Assembly (NCBI GenBank): GCA_016708265.1
Contig: JADJGA010000012.1
Span: 1,213,001 to 1,277,000, forward strand
DNA from: Saprospiraceae bacterium
GTDB lineage: Bacteria; Bacteroidota; Bacteroidia; Chitinophagales; Saprospiraceae
Direction of reading: 5' to 3'
Length of the DNA stretch: 64,000 bases
Below the pieces are notes generated by a model. That model did no database searches and was not told the origin of the DNA. It saw nothing but the letters and a program-made list of their open reading frames with translations. The first letter of the stretch is position 1. Every line of letters starts with the position of its first letter. The position numbers were made by a program, and so were the translations under genes. This document shows, piece after piece, positions 54,616 through 64,000 of the stretch.

Positions 54616-56875
54616 TTATCTCACTAATATCTCATCTAAAAATATCCAGGCTTTATTACCCTTGTATGCATGCCACTGAGGCAATTGGATGTTAGACCTG
54701 AGCTGAAATTTTATATATCTTGCTTTGATCTTTGTGTCACTGAAGGTAAAATTCCTGATGTCAGTTTGGTATTTAAGTTCCGGATCAGATTTAATCTCAG
54801 CTAATTCAGTATACAGGTAGCCATCTTCAGAAACAAGGCATTTTACAGATACCGGGTGTAATATCCATACATCAGGCATATGTAGTGTACTGATAGAAAT
54901 TTGCTTAAATGACCGGATACTGTCGAGGTCTATTCCGATCTCACAATCCATACCTTCCCATCCAAGCCAGTTTATTTTATAATCTTCACTTCCTCTAACA
55001 CCATTTGTAAGAATTTGATCGCCCATCCCTGTATATCTGGGATCAGGAGGAGGAGTACATGTTACTTTTTTCCTGAATGCGATATTTCCTTCAATCTGTA
55101 CATCGATATTTCTGAGTGTGTTCTGATAGTAAAATTCGGGTGACAAACCTTTCTCATTCAGGCTGGTGATGGAATCATGTTTGCAAATGCTGTAAAAATT
55201 TTCCAGCATTTTATTCATTTCGGGTTTTTTTAAAAATTTACCCTCATTTTCAATATACCACCCACGTTTTCCAAAGAGATCTGTTTTTGCTATTTCAATG
55301 GCTGAGAACATCAGCGGTAACCGGGCAGCTCTGACCCTGTTATATAATTTCATTTCTTCACTAACTGCTTTTTCTGCTTTATCGAAGTATTCATTATACA
55401 TTGCCATATTGCTGTCTGACAAGATATTATCCGCAAGCCAGACGGGAGTGCCATAAATGTCGAGACTTATCCCTGATTTTCTGGTCTCCAGATGTAATTT
55501 ATCGAAATATATTCTGATGTAAGGGGCTGCATCACCATAAAAACCAAATAAAAACTCATTTATTATTGAATTATCATTAGCTTTTGGATTCCACAGCAGT
55601 TTGCTCAGAACATAACATTTCAATTCACTCAGATTTTCGCTGTGCTTTCCGTTGCATTGCTGGAAATGTGCATTTACATTATTTTTTGTAAAAAATTGTA
55701 TATTGGGTTTTAAAGTATTGTACAGTGGGAATGGTCCGAATGAGTTCGTGAACTGTGTTTCGTAATCCCAGATCTTGATATTGCCAGATATCTTTGCCCA
55801 GTCCTGTATTTCCTTCACAAAATCAGCGCTTGCCGGATCAGATTCTATTGGTTTGCTTCTGTTCAGTTCTATTGTACATAGAGTGACCATTACATTTTTC
55901 ATAGGCTTAGTCTTCAGTGGAGGTTTCCTGGTATACTGATATGCAAGAGTCGTAATTGTTCTGTCAGGGAACTCTTTAGCAACTTCATTGACAAATCGCA
56001 GCATCAGACCTGAAGGTGATCCTTCTTCTTCATTTATTGCCCTGCATTCATCGCATTCGCAGTGATAATAATTGTCATTCTGGCTAACTGACCAGTACTG
56101 CAGTCCCGGATGTTTACTGATCTGATCACCGATATCTTTTTTTACGATTTCCAGTACATCAGCATTTGTGAGACAGAGTTGACCATAAGGAACCCTTTTG
56201 CCATTGATAAGAGCAAAATACTCAGGATGTGATGTGAAGTATTTATCGGGCGGAATACTTCTGGAAAAAGTATGAACATAATAGCCATGATATTGACCAT
56301 CATTCCATATATCTTCAATGCTGGCAATTTTTCTGAAATATGAGTAAAGAGAGTCTTTTGTGAATTCGCAATGCACTATTCTAATGTCCGCAGGGGGAAT
56401 CTGAACGTCATCAATTGCGGATATTGATATAGTTTTAGATTCAGGTATATACTCAGCATCAGGAGTGAGTTTCCTGCCCCCCAGATGATCTTCCAGAAAA
56501 CCGGTTGCTCCATATATTATTCCTTTTTCACTTCCCCGGTTATGATCAGTTTGCTGTCGCTTGTTTTGATCCTGTAACCATCTTTTCTGAGATCATATAG
56601 ATCCTTTTTCTTTTTTTTGTACCTACTAGTGTTTCCAATAAGAATCTCATGATCTGATTTTCTTTTTGTATCATCTGTAACCGGTAATCTGCAGCTTGAC
56701 AATTTTTCAATATAGTCCTGCAGGATAAAAGCGGCTGTCCTTTCATGTTTACCAGCATTTTCGAAATTATTATTGAATAGTCGCTTTTTCCATTTTCAAC
56801 CAATGTCAGTTGCTGTGAAAATATTGAAATTACAGAGTATATCGAAATCAATAGGATCAGCAAATGTTTTTTCAT
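54616..56875 (-). CDS. DUF4838 protein with discoidin-like C-terminal domain, two frameshifts
   Basis: About 753 residues. Signal peptide from ATG 56875 (MKKHLLILLISIYSVISIFS). The N-terminal part resembles the alpha-glucuronidase N-terminal domain (first break near 56765, then ILQDYIEKLSSCRLPVTDD, ILIGNTSRYK; second near 56520, then GIIYGATGFLEDHLGGRKLT). The DUF4838 barrel has QYWSVSQNDNYYHCECDECR, FVNEVAKEFPDRTITTLAYQ and FFTKNNVNAHFQQC. The C-terminal 150 residues (KINWLGWEGMDCEIGIDLDS) are an F5/8-type-like sugar-binding module. Likely a secreted glycan-acting enzyme; substrate unknown. Each break is repairable by one base. Confidence 0.82.
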
Positions 56876-56885
56876 TTAAAATGAA

Positions 56886-59564
56886 TTATTGGTTTTTAAA
56901 TCTGCCCGACTGTTTGACCATATCTGCAAGTTCAGCATTAAAGTCTTTCTCATTTAACAGGTCTTCAAGTGAAATATGCATTCTGTAATTCCAGAAATGA
57001 GGGAATTTAGCGGGAATATTTATCCTTTCTGCATTTACGTCCGGATGCCGGAGTTTTTCACTGATGCCAAGGTAATCCTGTATCGGGAAAATTGCCAGCA
57101 TAGCTTTACTGTAGAAATGCTGATTGATGATCTTCTTTAAAATATCGGCAGTCATCACATCAGGAGCTTCACCCCATTCTCCAAGCATATTGTTGTAAAA
57201 TTTTTGCTTCACCTCCCTGTCTTCTTCCCACCAGCCTCTGAGAGTCGATGTGTCATGACTTGAAGGGGACACAACGCTCATGTATGGTGCATCATCGGGA
57301 TGGAAAAACATAGTTTTCGGATTCTTGGGCATTCTCTGGACTTCAAGGCTGAGAATACCAAGCTGCTTCATAACCTGCGGAACACATCCCGGGTACCATC
57401 CCAAGGTCTTCGCCACAGATAAGCATATTTGTAGCACGTTTGATAGCCGGCAATTTCTGCATACCTTTTACTTCCCAGAAGGCATCCTGCCTGACATAAA
57501 AATAATTATCATAGATCTGGTAAAGCTGGTTTTTTGTATACTCATCAAGATACTGGAATGACATGGTGCTTCCAAACCCATATCTTGGGTGGAACTGAGT
57601 CTGTCCGCTGCCTTCAACTTCAATGAACAGGAAATTTGATAACAGGTCGAACAATCCAAATTTTAAGTTATCATCTCCTCCGTTATTCTCAAAGTGTTGG
57701 ACGATCTTTTTTTGAGTATCAAATTCCGGTTTAAAGAAAAATCTGTCATAGTAATAATCCATGAATTTTTCTTTGATCCAATACATATTATCTCCGAAAA
57801 CCCTCCATAAAATTTCATCGGTAATAAACGGACTGCAAAACCTGTGATAATCGAAGTAAATGCCCCTTTCCCTGAATTCATTGATGTGAACAGGAATGGC
57901 AGGCATAAATGAACCCATTATTCCTTCAACAGCATCCATTGGTATCTGCCATATCCTGAAAAAACCGAGTATGTGGTCTATCCTGAAACTGTCAAAATAA
58001 TGAGACATCTGCTGAAAACGGTCTTTCCACCATTTAAAGTCATTTTCGGCCATTTTATCCCAGTTATACGTTGGAAAACCCCAGTTCTGTCCTTTGATGG
58101 CAAAACTATCAGGGGGAGCTCCTGCCTGCATGTCCATATTGAATAATTCAGGCTCTACCCATGCATCGCAACTATACCTGTAAATACCAATCGGGATATC
58201 ACCTTTGAGGACTATTCCCTGGCTGTGCAGGTATTTTGCTGCTTCTGAAAGCTGAAGGTGAAGATGGTACTGAACAAAATAGTTAATCTGAACGGTTTCA
58301 TTATCTTCTGCAAACTTTTCTGTTGCAGCCTTATCATAATTATTGAAGTCAGACCATTTTGAAAATCGGGTGTACTGTTTTCATTGCGTTTAACACAAAA
58401 AAACAGCATAAGGCACAAGCCAGTGTTCATTTGCTTTGAAGAAAGTCCTGAATTCCTCATCTTCAAGGAATTCTTTCCTATACTTTTGAAAATTTCCTGA
58501 TGAATTCCCATTTTGAATTTATCATTTCCTCATATGGCACTGTCGGACTTGAATTCAATTCTGCAGACCTTTCCTTCAATTGTTTATGAAAAGTTTCCGG
58601 CATTTTATAAGGCAAAGCAGAAATTTTCAGGAATTGAGGATGCAATGCAAAAACTGATATCCCTGCATAAGGATATGTGTCAAATTTATCGTTATTGGCT
58701 GTGGTGTCATTTACAGGCAATATCTGGATAAGGCTCATCTTTGCCTTTTTTGCCCAGTCTGCCATGAGTTTAAGATCAGGAAATTCTCCAACTCCGAGAC
58801 TGTCTTTTGTGCGGAGAGAAAATACAGGGATGGCAACTCCGGCTCCTCTCCAGAATTCATCAGTTGGCCTGTTAATATTTTCATCAATGCAGTATATTCT
58901 GGAGGACTTGCCGGCAGAGGGTGGGACATATCTGCTGAATCCCTCCTCATACCTTACAAACCTGTTATCTGCTATATCAAAGATGCCGTATTTATACTCA
59001 ATACCCTGATTTACACCGGAAAGATCAAGTTCCAGAGCAAACCTGTTTTTTCGAATCGCTTCATTTGTGGTGCCAGCACCGGATCGCAGTTGCCAAGTTC
59101 TGTGCAATTTCCGGTTAAAATAATGGTCTCAGAGGTCTTTAACAGTGGAGCATTAACTTCAAATCTGTGGGTGAAGTCCGAAACAGGCAACTTTTGCGTC
59201 TTTTGTTTGGGCAAAATATAATCGAACATAGAGGTTTCAAAACAATTGTCGATAGTACCCGGGCTGCTCCATGTATCATAAACCTCAATTGAACTGCTGT
59301 TGTGTGCCGGATCCAGCATGAGTTTCCTCTCCCTCCATTCGTGAAGTTCGATACCGGTGTTATCATCTTTGAGAATATACCTGTATTCAAGACCGGTTTT
59401 TTCTGAATGTCAATTTCTATTGTTACTCTCCAGTTTTCATTATCGAGGTACATTAAAGGGAAAACTCCTGATGTAACATTGTTCCCCAGTATCTTATGGT
59501 TACCTGCAATAAGTATTGATTGTCCCGGATTTGTATGATACCTGACTGTAAATTGTATTAGCAT
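56886..59564 (-). CDS. malQ: 4-alpha-glucanotransferase (GH77) with N-terminal starch-binding modules, many frameshifts
   Basis: About 890 residues, typical of Bacteroidota MalQ with two CBM20-like modules (from MLIQFTVRYHTNPGQSILIA; second from VNAPLLKTSETIILTGNC). Catalytic GH77 region: FWRGAGVAIPVFSLRTKDSL, GAPPDSFAIKGQNWGFPTYN, FRIDHILGFFRIW with the nucleophile Asp, CGEDLGMVPG with the acid/base Glu, and SPSSHDTSTLRGWW. It moves maltodextrin segments between glucans in maltose/glycogen metabolism. Breaks fall near 59400, 59085, 58510, between 58150 and 58450 (at least two), and near 57395. All fragments lie in order, so this is one gene, not several. Confidence 0.9.
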
Positions 59565-60204
59565 AGGATTTAGATTGAAAATTTATGCTAATGTAATAAG
59601 TGTTGACAAATAATTAAAGAAATAACTTAATTTTGGATGCAATTTATAATATTCCAAAATGCTTCACTACCTTCATTACGTTCAATCTATTCCACAGGCT
59701 CACTTGTCAAGTATGGTTGCAGATACCTAAAGCTTTCATAAATTTTTACTGCGACCTGTCTTTATATAGCTGGACAGTTTTTCAATTTTGCCATTGTTGG
59801 TGTTTTTACAATTAAAAATTTTACATTTTGAGTAATAAAATATGTGTCAATTAGTCAATTGCTTATATCCATCCGTATTTTAATTATTTCCGTCCCTTAG
59901 TTACTGTCGGGCAATAACAGCAGTGGTAAATTATATTTATGACATATCGCATGTTTAGTATATGCATCGATATATAATGAAGTGCTGAATTATTTTTACC
60001 TTAGTTGGTGTATTATTGCAAATAAATTATTCTACTTGAAATGTGATACTATTCAGTTGTGAACCGTTAGAAATAAAGTTGATTTTTATTTTGATATAAC
60101 AAATAAATAGTTTTATTTTGTTGATTTATAATGTACAGAGTAATATATATTCAGATTTATTTCTGTGTACACTTTAGATTTAATTTTAAATTTAAATTTA
60201 ACAA
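59565..60204. other. Intergenic region without a recognisable gene
   Basis: About 640 AT-rich bases between divergent malQ and the FISUMP remnant. A 60-codon frame (59633-59815) has no resemblance. The stretch presumably holds the two promoters; I see no exact TTG-N20-TAnnTTTG pair. Confidence 0.5.
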
Positions 60205-61111
60205 AATGAAAATAAAATTACAATGATAATTCTATCACTTGGGTGCACATTTTTCATTTTTCCCCAGAGTGTTGGGATCAATCAAACCGGAGCAGAACCT
60301 CATTCTTCTGCCATATTGGATGTTGAGAGTAAATCAAAAGGCTTTTTACCTCCAAGAATGACGATTTATCAAAGAGATGCTATTGTTTCACCTACAGATG
60401 GTTTGATGATATTCAATACATCTTCAGGATGTCCAAATTATTATTTTCAGGATCATGGCATGAGTATTGCGGAACAATTAGTCCTCCTTTACATGTGGTA
60501 CTTCAACAGTCACATTTAATTATAAAGGCTCATCGGTTACCTATGGAACTGTCATGAGTGAAGGGAGATGCTGGCCGACCGCAATCTGGCGCTACTCAGG
60601 TGGCAACCAGCAGTACTGATGAAGCTTCTTTTGGTGATTTATTCCAGTGGGGACGATTGGATGACGGACACCAGGTGAGGACATCTCCTACAACGACTAC
60701 TCTGAGCAATAGCGATATGCCGACATGCTAATTTCATCATGGTACAAACTATCCCTATGATTGGCGTTTCTCCACAAAACGATAATTGGTGGCAAGGTAT
60801 AAATGGGATCAACAACCCATGTCCGGATGGATTCCGGCTGCCAACCAAAACGGAACTAGATACCGAACGATTAAGTTGGAGCTCCAACAACGCTAGAGGG
60901 CATTTGCTTCGCCGCTTAAATTGCCAATAGCTGACCACCGAAACGATTTCGATGGCTTGGTCTACATTGAGGGTAACGATATCTGATCGGGAACTACTTG
61001 GGCAGTACTGTCAGTGGTTACACTACATGGTACTTGTACTTTACATTGGGAGTTCAAACGGGCAATGAATACCGGTCGGACGGAGTTTCTGTTCGTTGCA
61101 TAAAGGATTAG
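60205..61111 (+). pseudogene. FISUMP (TIGR02145) domain surface protein, broken
   Basis: A secreted protein with the Bacteroidota VGINQTGAEPHSSAILDVES and SKGFLPPRMTIYQRDAIVSP opening, then the Fibrobacter succinogenes major paralogous domain. Its pieces lie in several frames: MSEGRCW (then about LDRNLGA with a lost base), ATSSTDEASFGDLFQWGRLD, WWQGINGINNPCPDGFRLPT, LPIADHRNDFDGLVYI and SDGVSVRCIKD ending at 61109-61111. At least four indels. The frame after the ATG at 60205 also breaks almost at once. Hydrophobic start at 60223 may be the signal peptide. Either real decay or sequence error; both remain possible. Confidence 0.75.
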
Positions 61112-61350
61112 ACAAGGTTGAAGCACCTCATTAACAGCCTGTCCCGATGGAGCAGGAAGGGCATAGGCAATATTGCAGCAAAAGGGGCAGCAAGGCTCGA
61201 ACATTTGAGTGAGCACAAAAAATCTCCTGCATTTAAAAGCAAAATCATTTTATTTATAACAAAATTCAAAAATCTATGTGGAAAACGCTTTGGATGGTAT
61301 ATCTTTGCAGTTTCAATCCTGAGGCACAATTTAAGAAAAGTTTTTATTTA

Positions 61351-61404
61351 GAGCATCCGGCACACTTTGCAGAGTATGCCGGACGCTCAGGGTGATCTTC
61401 ACCC
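61351..61404. terminator. Double hairpin between convergent genes
   Basis: GAGCATCCGGCA 61351-61362 and TGCCGGACGCTC 61377-61388 pair at 11 of 12 positions; GGGTGA 61390-61395 pairs with TCACCC 61399-61404. Sits between the FISUMP remnant (plus) and the hypothetical gene ending at 61407 (minus), as a bidirectional terminator would. No strong T tract is present. Confidence 0.55.
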
Positions 61405-61406
61405 GT

Positions 61407-62136
61407 CTACACTATCTTGGTGCGAATTTGCTTATAAACACTCGAATTCGCACCATATTTAGCACGAATGTTCAGTTTAATGCGTCTTACGCGATCTCTC
61501 AATTCATCGTACATCTCGGCTCTTTGGTGCTTCATTGATCTCAGTTCCAGCAACTTCAAAGCGATCTCATTATTTACTGAATGAAGTTTGCTGATAATTC
61601 ATTCAATTTCTCAATTTTTAGCAATTCATTTTGCAGGAAGATAACCTTCAAATGCTGCAACTGTAGTAACGTAATCATTGAAGTTTTTGTCAATGATGCA
61701 AAAGTCTTCTCACCCTGTTTTACAACCTGAGTTTGAGATACCTGTTGAGTAACAGTACCGTCCTCAGAAGGTGGTGCAGTAATAATGGCTTTCTCAGCTC
61801 TGACAGATTTCATCCTTTTGGATATTTTCTCAAGTAATTCAATCTGACCGGAATTTTTCCGTACTGGTACTTAATAGTAGCTTCAGCGCAGTGAAAATAT
61901 TCATTACAGAATTTTGTCCTGTATAAAAAATAATCCCTGCGCTCCTTGACCAACAATTTCTTCTCCTTGGTGAGATTAGTTACAAATTATTGGTTTCAAC
62001 CAGTGATTTGATGAAGGTATCTATGCCTTCAACACTCTCTTCCTGACGAAGAGGAATGTAATCCTCCATTGGTTTCAGGACTGTCAGGACGTCCTGTGCT
62101 GCCCGCAAACGGGATGCATAAGAAAAATTTGACATA
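61407..62136 (-). CDS. Conserved Bacteroidota hypothetical protein, helical, frameshifted
   Basis: About 240 residues from ATG 62136 (MSNFSYASRLRAAQDVLTVL). Pieces in order: KPMEDYIPLRQEESVEGIDT to ETNNL; after a break near 61975, LTKEKKLLVKERRDYFLYRT, then IELLEKISKRMKSVRAEKAI, TVTQQVSQTQVVKQGEKTFA; after a break near 61650, LHSVNNEIALKLLELRSMKH and YDELRDRVRRIKLNIRAKYG. The protein is helical with a YGANSSVYKQIR end near the C-terminus, a pattern I know from recurrent small Bacteroidota proteins with the ending KYGxdSsxY. Function unknown. No neighbour gives a clue. Confidence 0.6.
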
Positions 62137-62374
62137 ATCAAAAATTTAAGTTAAAAAAATAAATAAAAAAACTCGATTGCAAAAATCAGGTTTATACCTG
62201 CCTTTTATTCCGGTTAATGGTTTTAGACAAGTAGGATGTCCCTTCATAATTGCAATATTTCTAATATGGGTTTAAATTAAATTCCCAAATTTTATCAATG
62301 TTGATATACTGTTTTTTGCTTTCAAAAAATCGGTATCAATCATAAAAATTTAATTTCTGACAGAGCTATTTGCA

Positions 62375-62685
62375 TTTCACACAGTTACTGTCTTTTTATT
62401 TGACTGCTCTGTGTACTTTTACACAGGCATTGTCTTTTTACCTGACAGCACTGTTTTTTTTCACACAGTGCAGGTCTATTTCCAAATTGTTCTTTATTTT
62501 TTTCACACAGTGCATGTCTATTTCCAAATTGTTCTGTATTATTTTCACACAGTCCCATTATTTCTCTAAATAGTTCCATTTGCATTTCATACAGTCCTGT
62601 TTTTTATTTCTGAGTAGATCTGGTTTTAATTCATAGTGCTGCTCAGTTTCCAAATTGTTCTTTATTTTTCTTAAGCAGTACATTT
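62375..62685. repeat. Degenerate tandem repeat, exact 42-bp period, 8 units
   Basis: A CACAG-type core recurs at 62380, 62422, 62464, 62506, 62548, 62590, 62632 and 62674, each exactly 42 bases on. Units differ a lot in sequence but not in length. Read on the minus strand the period is 14 codons with consensus LCEKNKEQFGNRPA, open for five units with stops in the others. On the plus strand a 67-codon frame is also open. Could be a remnant coding repeat or a minisatellite. Confidence 0.8.
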
Positions 62686-63304
62686 TGTTTTTGAACAAGC
62701 CTGCATCAAATACAATTAGTACGATTAAGTTTTTAAACTGAAAATATGAAATACACATAATCCAGTTTTTCCAATAAGTCCGGCAGTGAAATTTTCTAGT
62801 GGTTTACAGTCCTAATTAAATCTGTTTTTCCTGTTGTACCAACCATATCGGTAAATATGGAATTCTGATTTCACTAGTTTTTTAATAATTTAACACCAAA
62901 TTTTGAGTTAATTTGTATTCAATTAATTATCAAATTTTGAGATTTTTTGATACAACAGCGCAAAAAGTTAAATAGTATTTTGAAATAAAAAATATTTGAT
63001 AAAAAAATTATTTTTTTATAATATCTTTTGTGTTAAAAGCCAGCATTTAATGAATGATATATTAATATTCGATAATGTTTATTGGTTTTTTGGAGGATTA
63101 AACCGAAAAGGAACTGTTCACCAGATATTTTTTCTTTCAGACTAATAAATTAAGGATTCATTCGATGCTATGTTAAGTTATTTCTATTATATTTGTGTGT
63201 ATTTCCAGCAAAGTGGGATATTTTATACTAAAATAGTCAAATAGCTTTAGTATTTTGGAGCTAAAAATTCTGTTGGTGAGAATAACGTCATAGTCTGAAT
63301 TATT
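62686..63304. other. AT-rich region without a gene
   Basis: About 620 bases with runs of A/T and no recognisable gene, hairpin or promoter. Confidence 0.5.
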
Positions 63305-64000
63305 ATGATTGACAAAAGGAAATTATCAGAAAGGGATATTTGTACAAAACTAATTACTCCTGCATTGGAAAAGGCAGGTTGGGATAAACTAATCCAATTC
63401 AGGGAGAAGTATTCTTTACAGATGGGAAAATATATGTTAAGGGTAAACTGACTGCAAGAGGACAAAGAAAGCGTGCAGATTATATTCTGTATTACAAACC
63501 CAATATTCCAATTGCCATAATTGAAGCCAAGGACAATAAACGTTAATCAAACCGGGAATACAACAGGCTCCGGATTATGCAAAAATTCTTGATATTCCAT
63601 GTGTGTTCTAGCAATGGTGATGGATTCCTGTAACACGACAGGAGCATCAGAGAAATATTGAATCAGAACTTGATATGGATTCCTTTCCTTCACCTGGAAC
63701 TATATAGCAGAAATACTACAAAAGAAATACAAAGGGTTAAAACCCTGGAGAGCTGAAAAAATAGCATCACAGGATTATTTCTTTGATGGTTCGGAAGAAG
63801 CCAAGATACTATCACCAAATTGCCATTAACAGAACAGTTGAAGCCATTGCGAATGGTCAAACAGAATACTTCTGGTGATGGCAACAGGTACTAAGGAAAA
63901 CATATACCTACATTTCAGATCATTCACAGGCTTTGGAAAAGTGGAACTAAAAGCGTATCCTTTTCCTTGCTGACAGAAATGCTTTGATAGACCAGACCCG
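63305..64000 (+). pseudogene. hsdR: Type I restriction enzyme R subunit, N-terminal part, broken and cut by window edge
   Basis: From ATG 63305: MIDKRKLSERDICTKLITPA, LEKAGWDKLIQFREKY, then in other frames DGKIYVKGKLTARGQRKRAD, YILYYKPNIPIAIIEAKDNK, the PD-(D/E)XK nuclease motif. Further on are traces of PDYAKILDIPCVF, then RIAINRTVEAIANGQ and LVMATGT, the start of the helicase motif I (normally ATGTGKT), and FQIIHRLWKSGTK and FLADRNALIDQT. At least five frame changes in 700 bases. The rest lies outside the window. No hsdM or hsdS is visible here. The density of breaks is the highest in the window. Confidence 0.8.

Noticed and set aside
59633..59815. 60-codon plus-strand frame
   Set aside because: No resemblance, Cys/Phe-rich AT-driven composition; chance frame.
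61118..61351. 77-codon plus-strand frame after the FISUMP remnant
   Set aside because: Basic, no resemblance to known families, no ribosome-binding site; likely chance.
62375..62685. 42-bp array considered as CRISPR
   Set aside because: The full unit diverges throughout; there is no conserved repeat separated by unique spacers and no cas genes nearby.

Overview
The window is one chromosomal stretch of a low-GC Bacteroidota (Bacteroidetes) bacterium, probably Bacteroidales-like. The lineage call rests on several markers: a Por/T9SS C-terminal sorting domain (53006-54169), GldC (45733-46065), FecI/FecR regulators next to a TonB receptor with an STN domain (46073-50394), a DUF3822-rsmD pair, a CusA pump fused to a TolC-like protein, TAnnTTTG-type promoter elements and few Shine-Dalgarno sites. 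I saw no tRNA, rRNA, CRISPR array, complete insertion sequence or prophage.

Layout. 1-6489 (all minus) is a metal-efflux locus: Fur-family regulator, His-rich small membrane protein, membrane-anchored TRASH/YHS-like protein, CusA-TolC fusion and periplasmic adaptor. The pump gene has lost an internal segment. 7237-11175 (minus) holds an SRPBCC protein, a PhnB-like VOC protein, an aldo/keto reductase, an ECF sigma factor with a small membrane partner, and a short glutamate racemase. 11428-18615 (plus) is a diaminopimelate/lysine operon: M20 deacylase, asd, lysC, dapB, dapA, dapD and a LysN/DapC-like aminotransferase. Together they cover aspartate to L,L-diaminopimelate. 18948-23852 (plus) carries guaA, a periplasmic-binding-like lipoprotein, an aldehyde dehydrogenase and a TrmH-type methyltransferase. 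23857-32088 (minus) carries rsmD, DUF3822, MarC, a lipoprotein, a MATE pump and a TonB-dependent receptor. 32444-34658 pairs uridine kinase with a divergent concentrative nucleoside transporter. 35147-38457 (plus) is a two-gene unit whose second product joins a PD-(D/E)XK nuclease to a UPF1/Dna2-type helicase. 38541-42335 (minus) has two single genes flanked by hairpins, then a membrane flavin/iron-sulfur redox pair. 42838-45595 (minus) has mdh, an arginyltransferase-like GNAT protein and a YwaF/TIGR02206 membrane protein. 45733-50394 (plus) is gldC, an ECF sigma factor, FecR and a TonB receptor. 50752-59564 (minus) is carbohydrate-oriented: GH109, DUF1684, a T9SS cargo protein, DUF4838 and MalQ. 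60205-64000 is degraded: a FISUMP-domain remnant, a broken conserved hypothetical gene, a 42-bp-period tandem repeat and the broken start of a type I restriction hsdR gene.

Reading frames. At least 18 genes are interrupted, mostly by single-base gains or losses, often in homopolymers, and mostly repairable by one base. Essential genes (murI, lysC, dapB, dapD) are hit as often as accessory ones. There is also a T/G-only low-complexity block at 15530-15700. I therefore read most breaks as sequence error and annotate whole loci. The exceptions that may be biological are the CusA internal deletion, the short MurI and the terminal hsdR/FISUMP decay.

Non-coding content is rich. Three dispersed copies of a roughly 100-bp hairpin element have a stem that varies with pairing preserved. 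Other material includes AT-rich simple repeats, palindromic intergenic elements and the exact 42-bp array.
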